Source: JAVVEZ01 sp032250895 (GTDB taxonomy: Bacteria; Pseudomonadota; Gammaproteobacteria; Pseudomonadales; Pseudohongiellaceae). Taken from it: a DNA stretch of 63,325 nucleotides. Position 1 is the stretch's first letter, and each line of letters starts with the position of its first letter. A program made the position numbers and the translations under genes. The notes below the pieces were generated by a model. That model saw only the letters and a list, made by a program, of their open reading frames with translations. It was not told the DNA's origin and did no database searches. The stretch covers positions 1 through 63,325 of the forward strand of contig JAVVEZ010000007.1 of assembly GCA_032250895.1 (NCBI GenBank), in the 5' to 3' direction. Positions 25,511-34,900 of the stretch are shown here, in pieces.

Positions 25511-25584
25511 GTAGTTTTGAAGGCGGTGAATTGTCTGGTAATTAGCCGGCGCTGTCAACCGGACTTTCCAGGTTTGACTGTTTT

Positions 25585-25968
25585 TCAGGGGCCGCCAAAC
25601 ATGTATTGGGTACTACCGTCGGCCAGAATGGCGCGCAGCAGGGTGCCACCCGGTTCACCACTGCGCAAGGGGCTGATGACCAGCTCCACGCTGTCTCCCG
25701 GTTTCAGTGTGTTCTTGGTCCAGCCCCGGCGGCCGAGGTAATTGGGGCTCATGCCCTCCAGACCCCAACGGGTCACGACACCGTCAGAGGCGGTGACATC
25801 GACCCAGGTCCAGGTGTGCGGGTTGGTCCATTCAAAACCCACTATTTTGCCGCTGAGGGTCTTTTGCGTCTCCATGTCGAAAACGCTGAAGGAATGGTGG
25901 GACAGAGCCAGGCCGGATGCGCTGAGAAAGCCAGCTACCAGCAACATTCTTGTTATGCTTTCCAACAT
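25585..25968 (-). CDS. DUF6152-family exported protein, copy 3
   Basis: A 127-residue DUF6152-type protein. The signal peptide ends SGLALS, followed by HHSFSVFD. The family motifs LSGKIVGFEWTNPHTWTWVD, WGLEGMSPNYLGRRGW, KPGDSVELVISPLRSGEPGG match copy 1 closely. The start at MLESITR has AGGAG about 8 bp upstream; an earlier in-frame ATG at 25983 overlaps that ribosome site. It lies 17 bp after the secreted partner, so here the order is partner then DUF6152, the reverse of copies 1 and 2. Function unknown. Confidence 0.82.
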   Translation of the reverse strand: MLESITRMLLVAGFLSASGLALSHHSFSVFDMETQKTLSGKIVGFEWTNPHTWTWVDVTASDGVVTRWGLEGMSPNYLGRRGWTKNTLKPGDSVELVISPLRSGEPGGTLLRAILADGSTQYMFGGP

Positions 25969-25985
25969 CCTATTTCTCCTCATCC

Positions 25986-26759
25986 TCAGTCCGCCGTGTA
26001 TTCGAGGTTGATACCGGCCTTGCCGTCCTCAGTGGTGAAATTGCGGTTGTTCTGCTGGCAGACATATTCCGCCAGATTCCAGTCGGCGTGGCGATTGTAA
26101 GCCACGCTGGAAACCCAGGGTTCAATCAGGGCCTCGGGATCGTGCACGGTGGTTTCGATCACCAGCAGATCCGGCTCCTGCAAGCGCATCCTCTCCACGA
26201 TCCGCATCTGCTCGCTGTGGCGCACGCCAAAGCTGCGCGCCATGGCCGTAGCCCTTGTGAAACCGACCGTATCAACGACCAGGGTGTCTCCTTCCCAATG
26301 CCCGATGGAATGACCATTGAAGGTCAAATCCGGGTCTTCGGGATGCCCGCGGCCGTCGGTGAAAATCTGCCGCCATTGGCTGTAGGCCTCCAGGATAATG
26401 GTGATTTTGCCTGGATTGAACAGAAGCTCCATGGGATAGGGTTCCCGCATATTGATAGGCATGCCAGGTGGTACGCAGTTGGCAGCCGGTGAATCCTGAA
26501 TCTCTCCCCTGGCCTGGGCTGCGGCATATTCCCCGGCCATGGCGGCATAAGGCGGCGTCAGCCTGGGCTGGGTATTGGTGTTGAAAGCCCCACCCCTGCT
26601 GATCTCCCATAAACCGGCAAGAGCGGGCAGTTCGGCAATGCTGGCATAACTGTTTTTTTCTGAAGCTTGTTCCGAAGAAGACGCGGCCTCGACACTGGCC
26701 GCCGAGAAAATGATCAGACTGCCTGACAGGCAGGACAGCAAGGCATTGCGTATGCTCAT
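25986..26759 (-). CDS. Secreted GHSxxHWEGD-motif protein, copy 3
   Basis: A 257-residue exported protein with a signal peptide ending SVEAA. Shared landmarks with copy 1 are CVPPGMPINMREPYPMEL, ILEAYSQWRQIFTD, the signature NGHSIGHWEGDTLVVDTVGF (about 165-184), HSEQMRIVERMRL, and AEYVCQQNNRNF near the end. It is closer to copy 1 than to copy 2. The start at MSIRNALL has AAAAGGA upstream; the longer reading lacks a signal peptide. Co-oriented and nearly abutting the DUF6152 gene, so the two form a small operon. Function unknown. Confidence 0.78.
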   Translation of the reverse strand: MSIRNALLSCLSGSLIIFSAASVEAASSSEQASEKNSYASIAELPALAGLWEISRGGAFNTNTQPRLTPPYAAMAGEYAAAQARGEIQDSPAANCVPPGMPINMREPYPMELLFNPGKITIILEAYSQWRQIFTDGRGHPEDPDLTFNGHSIGHWEGDTLVVDTVGFTRATAMARSFGVRHSEQMRIVERMRLQEPDLLVIETTVHDPEALIEPWVSSVAYNRHADWNLAEYVCQQNNRNFTTEDGKAGINLEYTAD

Positions 26760-26821
26760 GATGCATCCTTTTTTTATCGGCTTGCCGGATGAAGGGAACA
26801 TCAGCAAACTCTGTTATTCAA

Positions 26822-26916
26822 GATCAAAGGGGTCAGAGTAACTTGATCGCCTGATCGCCCCCATTCATTTGCATCAGACCTGACTATCCGATCAAGTTAC
26901 TCTGACCCCTTTGATC
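26822..26916. repeat. Palindromic element, copy A (95 bp)
   Basis: Perfect 28-bp inverted arms, GATCAAAGGGG...ACTTGATCG at 26822-26849 and its complement at 26889-26916, flank a 39-bp centre. Copies lie at 27050, 35035, 36567 and 37986. Copy A has the centre in the opposite sense to copy B, and the two bracket a 133-bp fragment of the modF start. The GGGGTCAGAGTAA core resembles repeats mobilised by RAYT-type transposases elsewhere, which is inference; no transposase is in the window. Confidence 0.85.
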
Positions 26917-27049
26917 CCTGCAAGCGGCTATAATAGCGCAATCGTGTTTCTGTACAAGACCTGAACCCACCTACCGGCCCTTTCCCGACATGCTATTGAA
27001 AAATATATCCTGTGCCCAGCTTTTCATTTCCCGGTGGCAGACCAAACCC
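26917..27049 (+). pseudogene. modF: Truncated modF copy (promoter and first 20 codons)
   Basis: These 133 bp match 35122-35254 with only four differences (about 97%). They contain the same TATAAT and spacer, the ATG at 26990 and MLLKNISCAQLFISRWQTKP, after which palindromic copy B begins abruptly. The remaining 1.3 kb of modF is absent. This is either an internally deleted relative of the palindrome-flanked modF unit or a modF copy cut by insertion of copy B. Confidence 0.85.
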
Positions 27050-27136
27050 GATCAAAGGGGTCAGAGTAACTTGATCGGATAGTCAGGTCTGACCCAAATC
27101 AATGGGGGCGATCAAGTTACTCTGACCCCTTTGATC
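27050..27136. repeat. Palindromic element, copy B (87 bp)
   Basis: Perfect 28-bp inverted arms at 27050-27077 and 27109-27136 around a 31-bp centre (GTCAGGTCTGACCC region). Same orientation as copy C at 35035. It abuts codon 20 of the truncated modF copy and ends about 100 bp before the PepSY lipoprotein gene. Confidence 0.85.
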
Positions 27137-27234
27137 CACCCCTATGATCCCTGCCAGATTGGGAAATTGTATTTAGGCTTTGTTCTTCGCTTCCTCTATG
27201 ATAAATGCACCATTCAGCGAAGAAGGATACGCGC

Positions 27235-27507
27235 ATGCAAAGCTCTCTCATTTTCAGTTCCCTCGTTTGTGCTGCCCTTCTTTCAGCCTGTTCAGCAATA
27301 GCGCCGGAGCCGAAGCTCAGTCTGGGGCAGGCCCGAGAATTGGCCCTGCAGCAGGTCTCCGGAGTCCTTGTGAAAGAAGAATATGAAAAAGAAGACGGCA
27401 TCTGGCGGTATTCCTTCGATATCCGGGAAACCGGCAGGATCCATGAAATCGGTATCGACGCCACCAGCGGCAGGGTAGTGGAAGACAGCTGGGAGGACGC
27501 ACGATGA
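27235..27507 (+). CDS. Small PepSY-domain lipoprotein
   Basis: A 90-residue lipoprotein with lipobox LSAC and one PepSY-like repeat (LSLGQARELALQQVSGVLVK, YSFDIRETGRIHEIGIDATS). PepSY domains are thought to bind or inhibit extracytoplasmic partners. It stands 48 bp ahead of the response regulator in the two-component/RND operon, so it may act as the periplasmic sensing or accessory part of that signal system (inferred from position). AGAAGGA precedes the ATG. Confidence 0.78.
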   Translation: MQSSLIFSSLVCAALLSACSAIAPEPKLSLGQARELALQQVSGVLVKEEYEKEDGIWRYSFDIRETGRIHEIGIDATSGRVVEDSWEDAR

Positions 27508-27555
27508 GAATTCATCAGGCATCCGCCGACACGGCGTTGCAGGAGCGCCAGGTAC

Positions 27556-28230
27556 ATGCGCATACTGCTGGCTGAAGACGATCTGGAAACCGCCGCGGTC
27601 ATCCGGCTGCGTCTGGGTGAACTGGGTCATGAGGTGCTGCATGCCGACAATGGCGAGCGCGCCCTGCAACTCGCACTAAGCGAGCATCCCGAGGTGCTGG
27701 TGCTGGATCGCATGTTGCCGGGTCTGGACGGTCTCACGATCCTGCGCCGCCTGCGTGGCGAGGGTATCGACGCTCCGGCGCTCATGCTGACCGCACTGGG
27801 TCGTATCGAAGACCGCGTGGAAGGACTGGATGCCGGGGCCGACGACTATCTGGTCAAACCCTTCGCGTTCTCCGAACTGGCGGCCCGGATCAATGCCCTG
27901 TTCCGGCGTCGCGGCGACACCACCGAGACCCACCTGTCTGTCGCCACCCTCAACCTGGACCTGCTTTCCCGCAGGGTCGAACGCGAAGGGAGGGAAATCG
28001 TGCTGCAGCCCAGGGAATTTCGCCTGCTGGAAGAACTGGTGCGGCATGCCGGCAAGGTCGTCACGCGCACCATGTTGCTGGAGAAAGTCTGGGATTTCCA
28101 CTTCGATCCTCAGACCAATATCGTCGAAACCCACATGAGCCGCATGCGGGCCAAACTCAATCAGGGCTTCGCCAGCGACCTGATCGAAACCGTGCGTGGC
28201 GAAGGTTACCGTATGAGAAACGATGCCTAG
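27556..28230 (+). CDS. OmpR/PhoB-family response regulator
   Basis: A 224-residue two-component regulator: receiver domain (residues 1-115) with acidic pocket LAEDD, phospho-acceptor Asp 51 in VLVLDRMLPGLDG, Thr/Lys switch residues MLTALG and YLVKPF, then a winged-helix DNA-binding domain (about 125-222; LQPREFRLLEELVRHAGKVV and VETHMSRMRAKL). It overlaps the sensor kinase gene by 8 bp. By position it should regulate the RND efflux operon it belongs to. Target sites cannot be named. Confidence 0.92.
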   Translation: MRILLAEDDLETAAVIRLRLGELGHEVLHADNGERALQLALSEHPEVLVLDRMLPGLDGLTILRRLRGEGIDAPALMLTALGRIEDRVEGLDAGADDYLVKPFAFSELAARINALFRRRGDTTETHLSVATLNLDLLSRRVEREGREIVLQPREFRLLEELVRHAGKVVTRTMLLEKVWDFHFDPQTNIVETHMSRMRAKLNQGFASDLIETVRGEGYRMRNDA

Positions 28231-29575
28231 TTTGTTGCGCAGCGCCGCGTATCGGGTGACGATCATCTATTCCGTAGCCTTTGCACTGGCGGTGGCGCTG
28301 CTGGGCGCGGGGATTTATTACGCGTTCCATAACGCCCTGCTGGAACAGCTGGACAGCCGTATAGACAACGAAATGATCGAGCTGACCAGCGAGTACCAGC
28401 AGGGTGGCCTGCAGGCGCTCGAAGCCGCCATCACCCTGCGCGAGCAGGACGGTCTTACCGGGGAACTGGGCTACGCCCTGTTCGACGGCGCCGCCCGGCG
28501 TATTGCCGGCAAGCTCGATACCCCCTTGCCGGCGCCAGGTGCACGGGACATCGTTTTCATCGATCCGCGTGAGGGGCCCGATCCGGCCCGTGCCCAGGTG
28601 CGGAGCCTGGGAGATGGCCTGAATCTGGTGGTGGCGGCGGACCGTGAGCCTATCGAGGCGGTGAACAGTACGGTTTTTTCGTTCTTGTTACTGGCTCTGG
28701 TTGCGGTATTGCTGATCGGTTTGGCTGGCGCGCTGATTCTGGGTGCTTATCTGCGCAAACGGCTTGGCGGTATCACCACGGCCGCGCAGGCTATCATGGC
28801 AGGTGATCTATCGCAACGCATGTCGATATCCCCCCGGGATGACGAGTTCGATCACCTCAGCGCCACGCTCAACGCCATGCTCGACCGCATCGGCGTGCTG
28901 ATGGAAAACCTGCGCCAGGTGTCAGGGGATATCGCCCACGACCTGAGAACGCCGCTGTCCCGCTTGCACACCCGCCTGGAGCAGGCGCTGACCTCCGGGC
29001 AGGACAGTGCCGGCATGCAAGCCGCCATCGCCGATGCCCTGGCCAAGACCGTTGAAATACTGACCTTGTTCGCAGCCATTTTGCGCATCTCCGAAGTGGA
29101 ATCGCGCAAGCGTGGTCAGGCCATGCAGGATTGCGAGCTCTCGGCCCTGTTGGAAGATATCTGTCAGAGCTTCGCGCCGGCCCTGGAAGACGGCTGCCGG
29201 GTGCTGCAATGGCGGATTGCTCCGGGCCTGGTCATTACCGGCGACCGGGAACTACTGGCCCAGGCAGTGATAAACCTCTTGGAAAACGCGCAAAAACATA
29301 CGCCGCGGGGAACCCTGGTCAGCGTGAAGCTGGCATGCATCAACGGCAGGGTGCAGCTGAGCGTTGCCGACAACGGTCCCGGGGTCAGCGCCCGGGACAG
29401 GGAACGTATCAGCGGCCGCTTCATCCGCCTGGAACAGGCCAGGGCGACGCCCGGCAACGGTCTTGGTCTCAACCTGGTGGCGGCCATCGCCGATTTGCAC
29501 GGTGCCGAGTTGGCTTTTCGCGACAACGAACCCGGTTTGCAGATACTGCTAAGGTTTCCAGAGTCCGCCTCATGA
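28223..29575 (+). CDS. Membrane sensor histidine kinase
   Basis: A 450-residue kinase: two membrane helices (about 11-35 and 152-175) around a periplasmic sensor domain of about 115 residues, a HAMP linker, a dimerisation/phosphoacceptor helix with His in DIAHDLRTPLSRL, and an ATPase domain with NLLENAQKHTP, VADNGPGV and GNGLGLNLV boxes. It pairs with the regulator just upstream. The periplasmic input domain has no recognised ligand pattern. It overlaps the next gene by 4 bp (ATGA). Confidence 0.92.
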   Translation: MPSLLRSAAYRVTIIYSVAFALAVALLGAGIYYAFHNALLEQLDSRIDNEMIELTSEYQQGGLQALEAAITLREQDGLTGELGYALFDGAARRIAGKLDTPLPAPGARDIVFIDPREGPDPARAQVRSLGDGLNLVVAADREPIEAVNSTVFSFLLLALVAVLLIGLAGALILGAYLRKRLGGITTAAQAIMAGDLSQRMSISPRDDEFDHLSATLNAMLDRIGVLMENLRQVSGDIAHDLRTPLSRLHTRLEQALTSGQDSAGMQAAIADALAKTVEILTLFAAILRISEVESRKRGQAMQDCELSALLEDICQSFAPALEDGCRVLQWRIAPGLVITGDRELLAQAVINLLENAQKHTPRGTLVSVKLACINGRVQLSVADNGPGVSARDRERISGRFIRLEQARATPGNGLGLNLVAAIADLHGAELAFRDNEPGLQILLRFPESAS

Positions 29576-30867
29576 AACCAACCTTGCTGCTCTGGCTCGC
29601 GCTGTTGCCGGCAGGCTGTGTGGGCTATCAGGCCGATCCACTGCCGCTGGTACTGAACGGCACCTTGCCTGTTACCATGGGGGCGCGACAGGAAATAGAC
29701 CTTTCCGCCCCGCTGGATCAGGATGCCATTGCGGCGCTGGCGGTGCTCGCCAATCCCGATCTGAAAGTACTGCGCAGCAATGCCGGAATCAGCCAGGCCC
29801 AGGTCTTTGCCGCGGGGCTGTTGCCTGATCCCAGCATCAGCGCCGGTGTGGATCATATTATTTCCGGGCCCGATCCCGTGGACAATCTGGCGCTGTCGCT
29901 GGGGCTGGACATCAATGCGCTGCGCACCCGGCCCGTGTTGCGGCAACAGCTGCAGGCCAGGGCCGAGCAGGTCAGGCTCGATATCGTCTGGGCGGAATGG
30001 CAGACAGTAGGCCAGGCGAAACTACAGGCGCTACGTGCAGTGCTGCTGGCGCAAATAATGCAAATTGCCGAAAGCAACGCCGCCGACAGCCGCGCGATCC
30101 TGGAGGCCAATCTGCGTGCGGCCAGCCGCGGGGATATCGGCGCACAGCGTTTGCAGAGCGCCCTGCTTTCCGCCAATGACGCCGCGCAGACATTGCGACA
30201 GGCCCAGCTGGATTTACAGGTGGCCAGAGCGCAGCTCAACCGGGTGCTGGGATTGGCGCCGGAGACGGTTCTGCAGCTGGTCATGCCGACAATACCGACG
30301 AATGCGCCAGGGCCACAAAGCCTGTTGAGCATCGCGCTGGACTCGCGTGCGGATCTGCAGGCGCTGCAACGCGGTTACGCGGCCCAGGAAGCGGCAGTGC
30401 ACAAAGCCGTGCTGGACCAGTTTCCGGTGCTGGACCTCAGCCTGAACACCGCCAGAGATACCGGCAACAATGTGCTGGTGGGGCCGGCGGTGAATTTCAC
30501 CCTGCCGGTATGGAATCGCAACCGGGGCGGTATCGCTCTTGAACTGGCCAGCCGCGAGGCCCTGAAGGCCGAATATGAAAACCGGCTGTTCCAGATTCGT
30601 GCCGACATAGGCGCGGCACTGGCCAGCCTGTCCGTGGAGCGGCAACAATATCAGGACCAGTTGGCGCAGGCGCCGGCACTGGCCAGCTACGCCGTCAGCA
30701 GCAGGCAGGCGGCCGCGCGCGGCGATATGGCCCGGATAGATGCCAGTGCCGCGGAACTGGCGCTGGGGCAGAGTCAAAGGCTGCTGCTGCAGACCCGGCT
30801 GAACATGCTCGAACAGGTGGTCGCCCTGGAATTGTTGACGGGCGTATCGAGACAGCAATGGAAGTAA
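29572..30867 (+). CDS. TolC-type outer-membrane efflux lipoprotein
   Basis: A 431-residue outer-membrane factor. Signal peptide with lipobox LPAGC (Cys 16) suggests lipid anchoring, as in OprM/CusC-type channels. Two similar halves of long amphipathic helices carry the TolC pattern (AQVFAAGLLPDPSISAGVDH; VARAQLNRVLGL; GPAVNFTLPVWNRNRGGIA; AALASLSVERQQYQDQL). It provides the exit duct of the RND pump encoded by the next two genes. The start is set by the 4-bp overlap with the kinase gene; a long upstream open frame is antisense-like noise. Confidence 0.88.
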   Translation: MKPTLLLWLALLPAGCVGYQADPLPLVLNGTLPVTMGARQEIDLSAPLDQDAIAALAVLANPDLKVLRSNAGISQAQVFAAGLLPDPSISAGVDHIISGPDPVDNLALSLGLDINALRTRPVLRQQLQARAEQVRLDIVWAEWQTVGQAKLQALRAVLLAQIMQIAESNAADSRAILEANLRAASRGDIGAQRLQSALLSANDAAQTLRQAQLDLQVARAQLNRVLGLAPETVLQLVMPTIPTNAPGPQSLLSIALDSRADLQALQRGYAAQEAAVHKAVLDQFPVLDLSLNTARDTGNNVLVGPAVNFTLPVWNRNRGGIALELASREALKAEYENRLFQIRADIGAALASLSVERQQYQDQLAQAPALASYAVSSRQAAARGDMARIDASAAELALGQSQRLLLQTRLNMLEQVVALELLTGVSRQQWK

Positions 30868-30872
30868 ACGCT

Positions 30873-31907
30873 ATGAGAAATCCGCTCACGATCCCGCTCC
30901 TGTCGTTGCTGCTCCTGTTGGCAGCCTGCTCAGCCGATACCGGTTCCGAAACACCGGACGGCGGCGATGCCGTGGCCCTTGTCAGCCTGGTGGGTGCCCG
31001 GCAACAAAGCATCGCGGAGAGCATCCGTCTGTATGGCCGGGTCGAAGCGGGTCCCTCGGCCACCCAGACCCTGTTGACCCCCCTGCAGTCGCGCCTGCTG
31101 GGTATTCGCCTGCCGGTAGGCAGTCAGATAAAGGCCGGTGAGATCATCGTCGATCTGGCACCGGGCCCCGACGCCATGCTGGCCCTGCAACTCGCGCAAA
31201 GCGAAGCCGACAATGCCGGACAGGCTTTCGAACGTGCCACACGCCTGCGCGGTGACGGGCTGAACAGCGATGCCGATGTGGAAACGGCCAGGACCGCCAG
31301 GGCCAGAGCGGGCGCCACCCTGGACAGTCTGCGGGAACGACACAAGAAGCTGCAGCTGTCGGCGTCCCGGGACGGCTATGTGAAGACGGTCGCCGCACAG
31401 GTGGGCGACTTGCTGCCGGAAGGCTTTTCGCTGGTGACGGTGGTCAGCGGCGCGGCTGCCAGGCTGCATTTCGATCTTGATCCCGCCCTGGCCGCGCGCC
31501 TGGTTCCCGGCACCGTGCTGAGCCTGCTGACCGGCCCGGAATCAACGGTGCCGGAACTGACGGTGGCTTCGGTATCGCCCCAGGCCGATCCCGCTCTGGG
31601 CCTGGTAGCCGTGTATGCAAACCTGCCGCCCGGCGCGGCCTTGAAAGCCGGGCAGAGCATTTCCGCCAGCGCCCATGTCGCGGCGCAGGCACAGGCACTT
31701 GTCGTGCCCCGTGCAGCCTTGCTGGACGACGGCGGGCAAAGCTTCGTGTATGTCGTGGAAAACGGCGTGGCAAGTCGGCATGACGTGCTGACGGGCGTCA
31801 GCGACGAGACCATGGTAGCCATCGTTTCAGGCGTACAGGCCGGTGACCTGGTCGTCAGCGCCGGTGGCACCGCGCTGGAAGACGGCATGCAGGTACGTCA
31901 GCAGTGA
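30873..31907 (+). CDS. RND periplasmic adaptor (membrane fusion) lipoprotein
   Basis: A 344-residue adaptor with lipobox LAAC (Cys 18). Order of parts: short N-terminal strand, lipoyl-like half (LLGIRLPVGSQIKAGEIIVD), helical hairpin (about 95-150, LAQSEADNAGQAFERATRLR), second lipoyl half (SRDGYVKTVAAQVGDLLPEG), then beta-barrel and membrane-proximal domains ending VSAGGTALEDGMQVRQQ. It links the inner-membrane pump to the TolC-type channel. The chosen ATG gives the lipobox; GGAAG lies upstream. It overlaps the permease gene by 4 bp (GTGA). Confidence 0.88.
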   Translation: MRNPLTIPLLSLLLLLAACSADTGSETPDGGDAVALVSLVGARQQSIAESIRLYGRVEAGPSATQTLLTPLQSRLLGIRLPVGSQIKAGEIIVDLAPGPDAMLALQLAQSEADNAGQAFERATRLRGDGLNSDADVETARTARARAGATLDSLRERHKKLQLSASRDGYVKTVAAQVGDLLPEGFSLVTVVSGAAARLHFDLDPALAARLVPGTVLSLLTGPESTVPELTVASVSPQADPALGLVAVYANLPPGAALKAGQSISASAHVAAQAQALVVPRAALLDDGGQSFVYVVENGVASRHDVLTGVSDETMVAIVSGVQAGDLVVSAGGTALEDGMQVRQQ

Positions 31908-34900
31908 AGCCGACGCTCTCCCGACATGCGCATTCCATCTGGCTTGCGGTACTGATCCTGACCCTGGGCGGAGCAGTGGCGATTTATCGCATGCCCGTCA
32001 GCCTGTTTCCCTATATCAGTTACCCGCGGGTGGTGGTGGCGGTGGAGGCCGGTGATCGCGATGCGGCGCAGATGGCCGCGGAAATCACCCGGCCCATGGA
32101 AATCGCGCTGCGCGCGGTGCCGGGTGTCACCCGGATCCGTTCCACCACCAGTCGGGGGTCCGCCCAGGTGGCGCTCAATTTCAGTTGGGGAGAAGATATG
32201 GTGGCCGCCACCCTGGCTACCCAGGGGGCGCTGGCAGCAGTTCAGAACGAATTGCCGGCCGGAACCCGTACCGAGGTGCGGCGTTCCGACCCCAGCCTGT
32301 TTCCTGTCATCGGCCTGGCGTTGACCTCGGACAATCTGGACCAGGAGGCGCTGCGCCAGCTGGCGGAACTGAAATTGCGTCCGGCACTGACGGCGGTACA
32401 GGGCGTCGCCGGCGTGGATGTGCTCGGCGGTTCTCCCCGGGAGTTCGCCGTCGAACTGGATCCGGCCAGCCTGCTGGGTTTCGGCCTCGGGCCCGACAAT
32501 GTGGTGAAGGCCCTCGCAGACGCCAACAGCATGCTCGGTGTCGGGCGCATCGAGGATCGCCACCGGCTCTACCTGATCCTGGTACAGAATCCGGTGACCG
32601 ATATCCGGGACCTGACAGCCATTCCCCTGAAAAGCAGCGGTGCGGGCGTGATTACACTGGGTCAGGTTGCCACGATCACACCTTCGGCGGAACCTGTGTA
32701 CACCAAGGTCAATTCCAATGGCAGCGACGCGGTACTGGTCAATATCCGTCAGGCGCTCAACGGCGATTCGGTTGCCATCGTGAAGGCCGTGGATCTGCGC
32801 CTGCAGCAACTGGGGCTGCCCCCCAGCGTGCACGTGGCTGTCTATTATGATCAATCTGAGCTGGTGACAGGCGCGGCAAACGCCGTGCGCGACGCCATCC
32901 TGCTCGGTGCTCTGCTGGCCGGCATGATATTGTACCTGTTCTTCCGTTCGCCACGCCTGATGCTGATTACCGGACTGATGTTGCCGGCGGTGCTGGCAGG
33001 CGCCTGTCTTGTGCTGTACGCGTTGGGCTTCAGTTTCAACATGATGACGCTGGGCGGGATGGCCGCGGCAGTGGGACTGATCATCGACGATGCCGTGGTC
33101 ATGCTGGAACATGTCATGCGGCGCATGCAGGAAGGCGTCGCCGCCGGCACCAAAGGCGTGCTGCAAGCCGCGGCGGAAATGAGCAAACCCTTGTGGGGTT
33201 CCACCACGGCCACCATCATCGTCTTCCTGCCCCTGAGTTTCATCAGCGGTGTCAGCGGCGGATTTTTCCAGGCCCTGGCGGTGACCATGGTGGCTGCCCT
33301 GGGTATTTCCCTGCTGTATGCCCGCTTCGCGCTGCCGTTGATAGCCTCGCGCTGGCTCGGCAAACGCGATGCCGAAGCGGCGGAACGCGCCGGCGCCGTG
33401 ATGAGTGTGCTGAGCCGGGGCTACACGAGGATCAGTAGCAGCACCCTGCGGCATCCGGCGCTGCTGGTCACCGGCGTCGTGGTGGTGATGGTCGCCTCGG
33501 GATTCTATGCCTGGCAGCGCGTGCCTTCGGGCTTCATGCCGGCCATGGACGAGGGCGGCTTCGTGCTGGATTACAAGGCGCAGTCCGGAGCGGCTCTGGA
33601 AGATACCGACCGCCTGCTGCGCCAGGTGGAACAGATCATTACCACCACCCCCGAAGTGTCCAGCTATTCGCGCCGGACCGGAGTCCAGCTGGGAGGCGGT
33701 CTGACCGAAGCCGACGAGGGTGATTATTTCATTCGTCTGAAAGGCGGTTCGCGTCGACCCATCGAAGCGGTCATGAGCGATGTCCGCCAGCAGATCGCCA
33801 GGGATGTGCCCGGCCTGGAAGTGGAACTGATCCAGCTGATGGAAGATTTGATCGGTGACCTCACGGCGGTGCCGCAGCCCATCGAAGTAAAACTGTTCAG
33901 TAACGATCCCGCAGAGCTGGAAAGCTCGGCCCGGCTGGTGGGGCAGACGCTGGAAGGAATTCCCGGCGTGGTGGAAGTCGTCGACGGTTTGCGTGTGGCC
34001 GGCGATGCCATCAGCATTACGTTGGATCGGGGATTGGCTGCGCAGCAGGGTTTTGATCCTGCACAGGTGGCGAGCCAGTTGCAGACCTTGATTGGCGGCA
34101 GCGTCGCAACCCAGGTCAGAGTGGGTGAACAACTGGTGGCGGTACGGGTGAGAGGATCGGAAGATATCCGCTCCTATCTGGATCAAATGCAGCACCTGCC
34201 GTTGATCGCCCCCGATGGTCATCTGGTGAACCTGGGACAAATTGCCACGGTCAGCATAGATCCGGGTCAGAAACAGCAGACCCGCGAGGATCTTGCGCCG
34301 TTTGTCGCCGTCACGGCGCGGCTTGAAGGGCGCGATCTGGGTTCGGCCATGAAGGAGGTTCAGGCCCGGGTCAGGACCCTGGCGCTGCCCGCTTCGGTAC
34401 GGGTGGATTACGGTGGACTTTACCAGCAGCAACAGCAAAGCTTCACCGACATGAGCATGGTCTTCGCCGCCGCGCTGTTGCTCAGCGCCCTGCTGCTGGC
34501 CTTTCTGTTTGAAAGGCTGAGCTGGGCACTGGCGGTGATACTGACGGTATTGCTGTCGGCCACCGCAGTATTGCTGGGGCTCTGGCTGACCAGCATCGAG
34601 CTCAACATCTCCGCCATGATGGGCTTGACGATGGTGGTCGGGATGGTCAGTGAGCTGTCGATCTTCTATCTGTCCGAAATAGAAACGGACGGCAGTCTGG
34701 ATGTCGTCACGCTCGGTCGTGCCGGACTCAAGCGTCTGCGCCCCATACTGATGTCGGCCCTGATCGCCATCCTTACCCTGAGCCCCCTGGCGTTGGGCGT
34801 CAGCAGGGGGGCCGGATTGCAACAACCGCTGGCCACCGCCATCATCTTCGGCCTGGTGGCCGCAGTACCACTGATACTGTTCTTTCTGCCGGCGCTGCTG

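Noticed and set aside
25354..25545. Small ORF across the tRNA-Arg gene
   Set aside because: It consists mainly of the tRNA complement, terminator and the end of the propeller gene in another frame.
26822..27136. A complete insertion sequence
   Set aside because: No transposase gene is present between or beside the palindromes; only a modF scrap lies within.
27117..27602. A 161-codon minus-strand ORF over the PepSY gene
   Set aside because: Its end derives from palindromic copy B and its body is antisense to the PepSY lipoprotein and regulator start.
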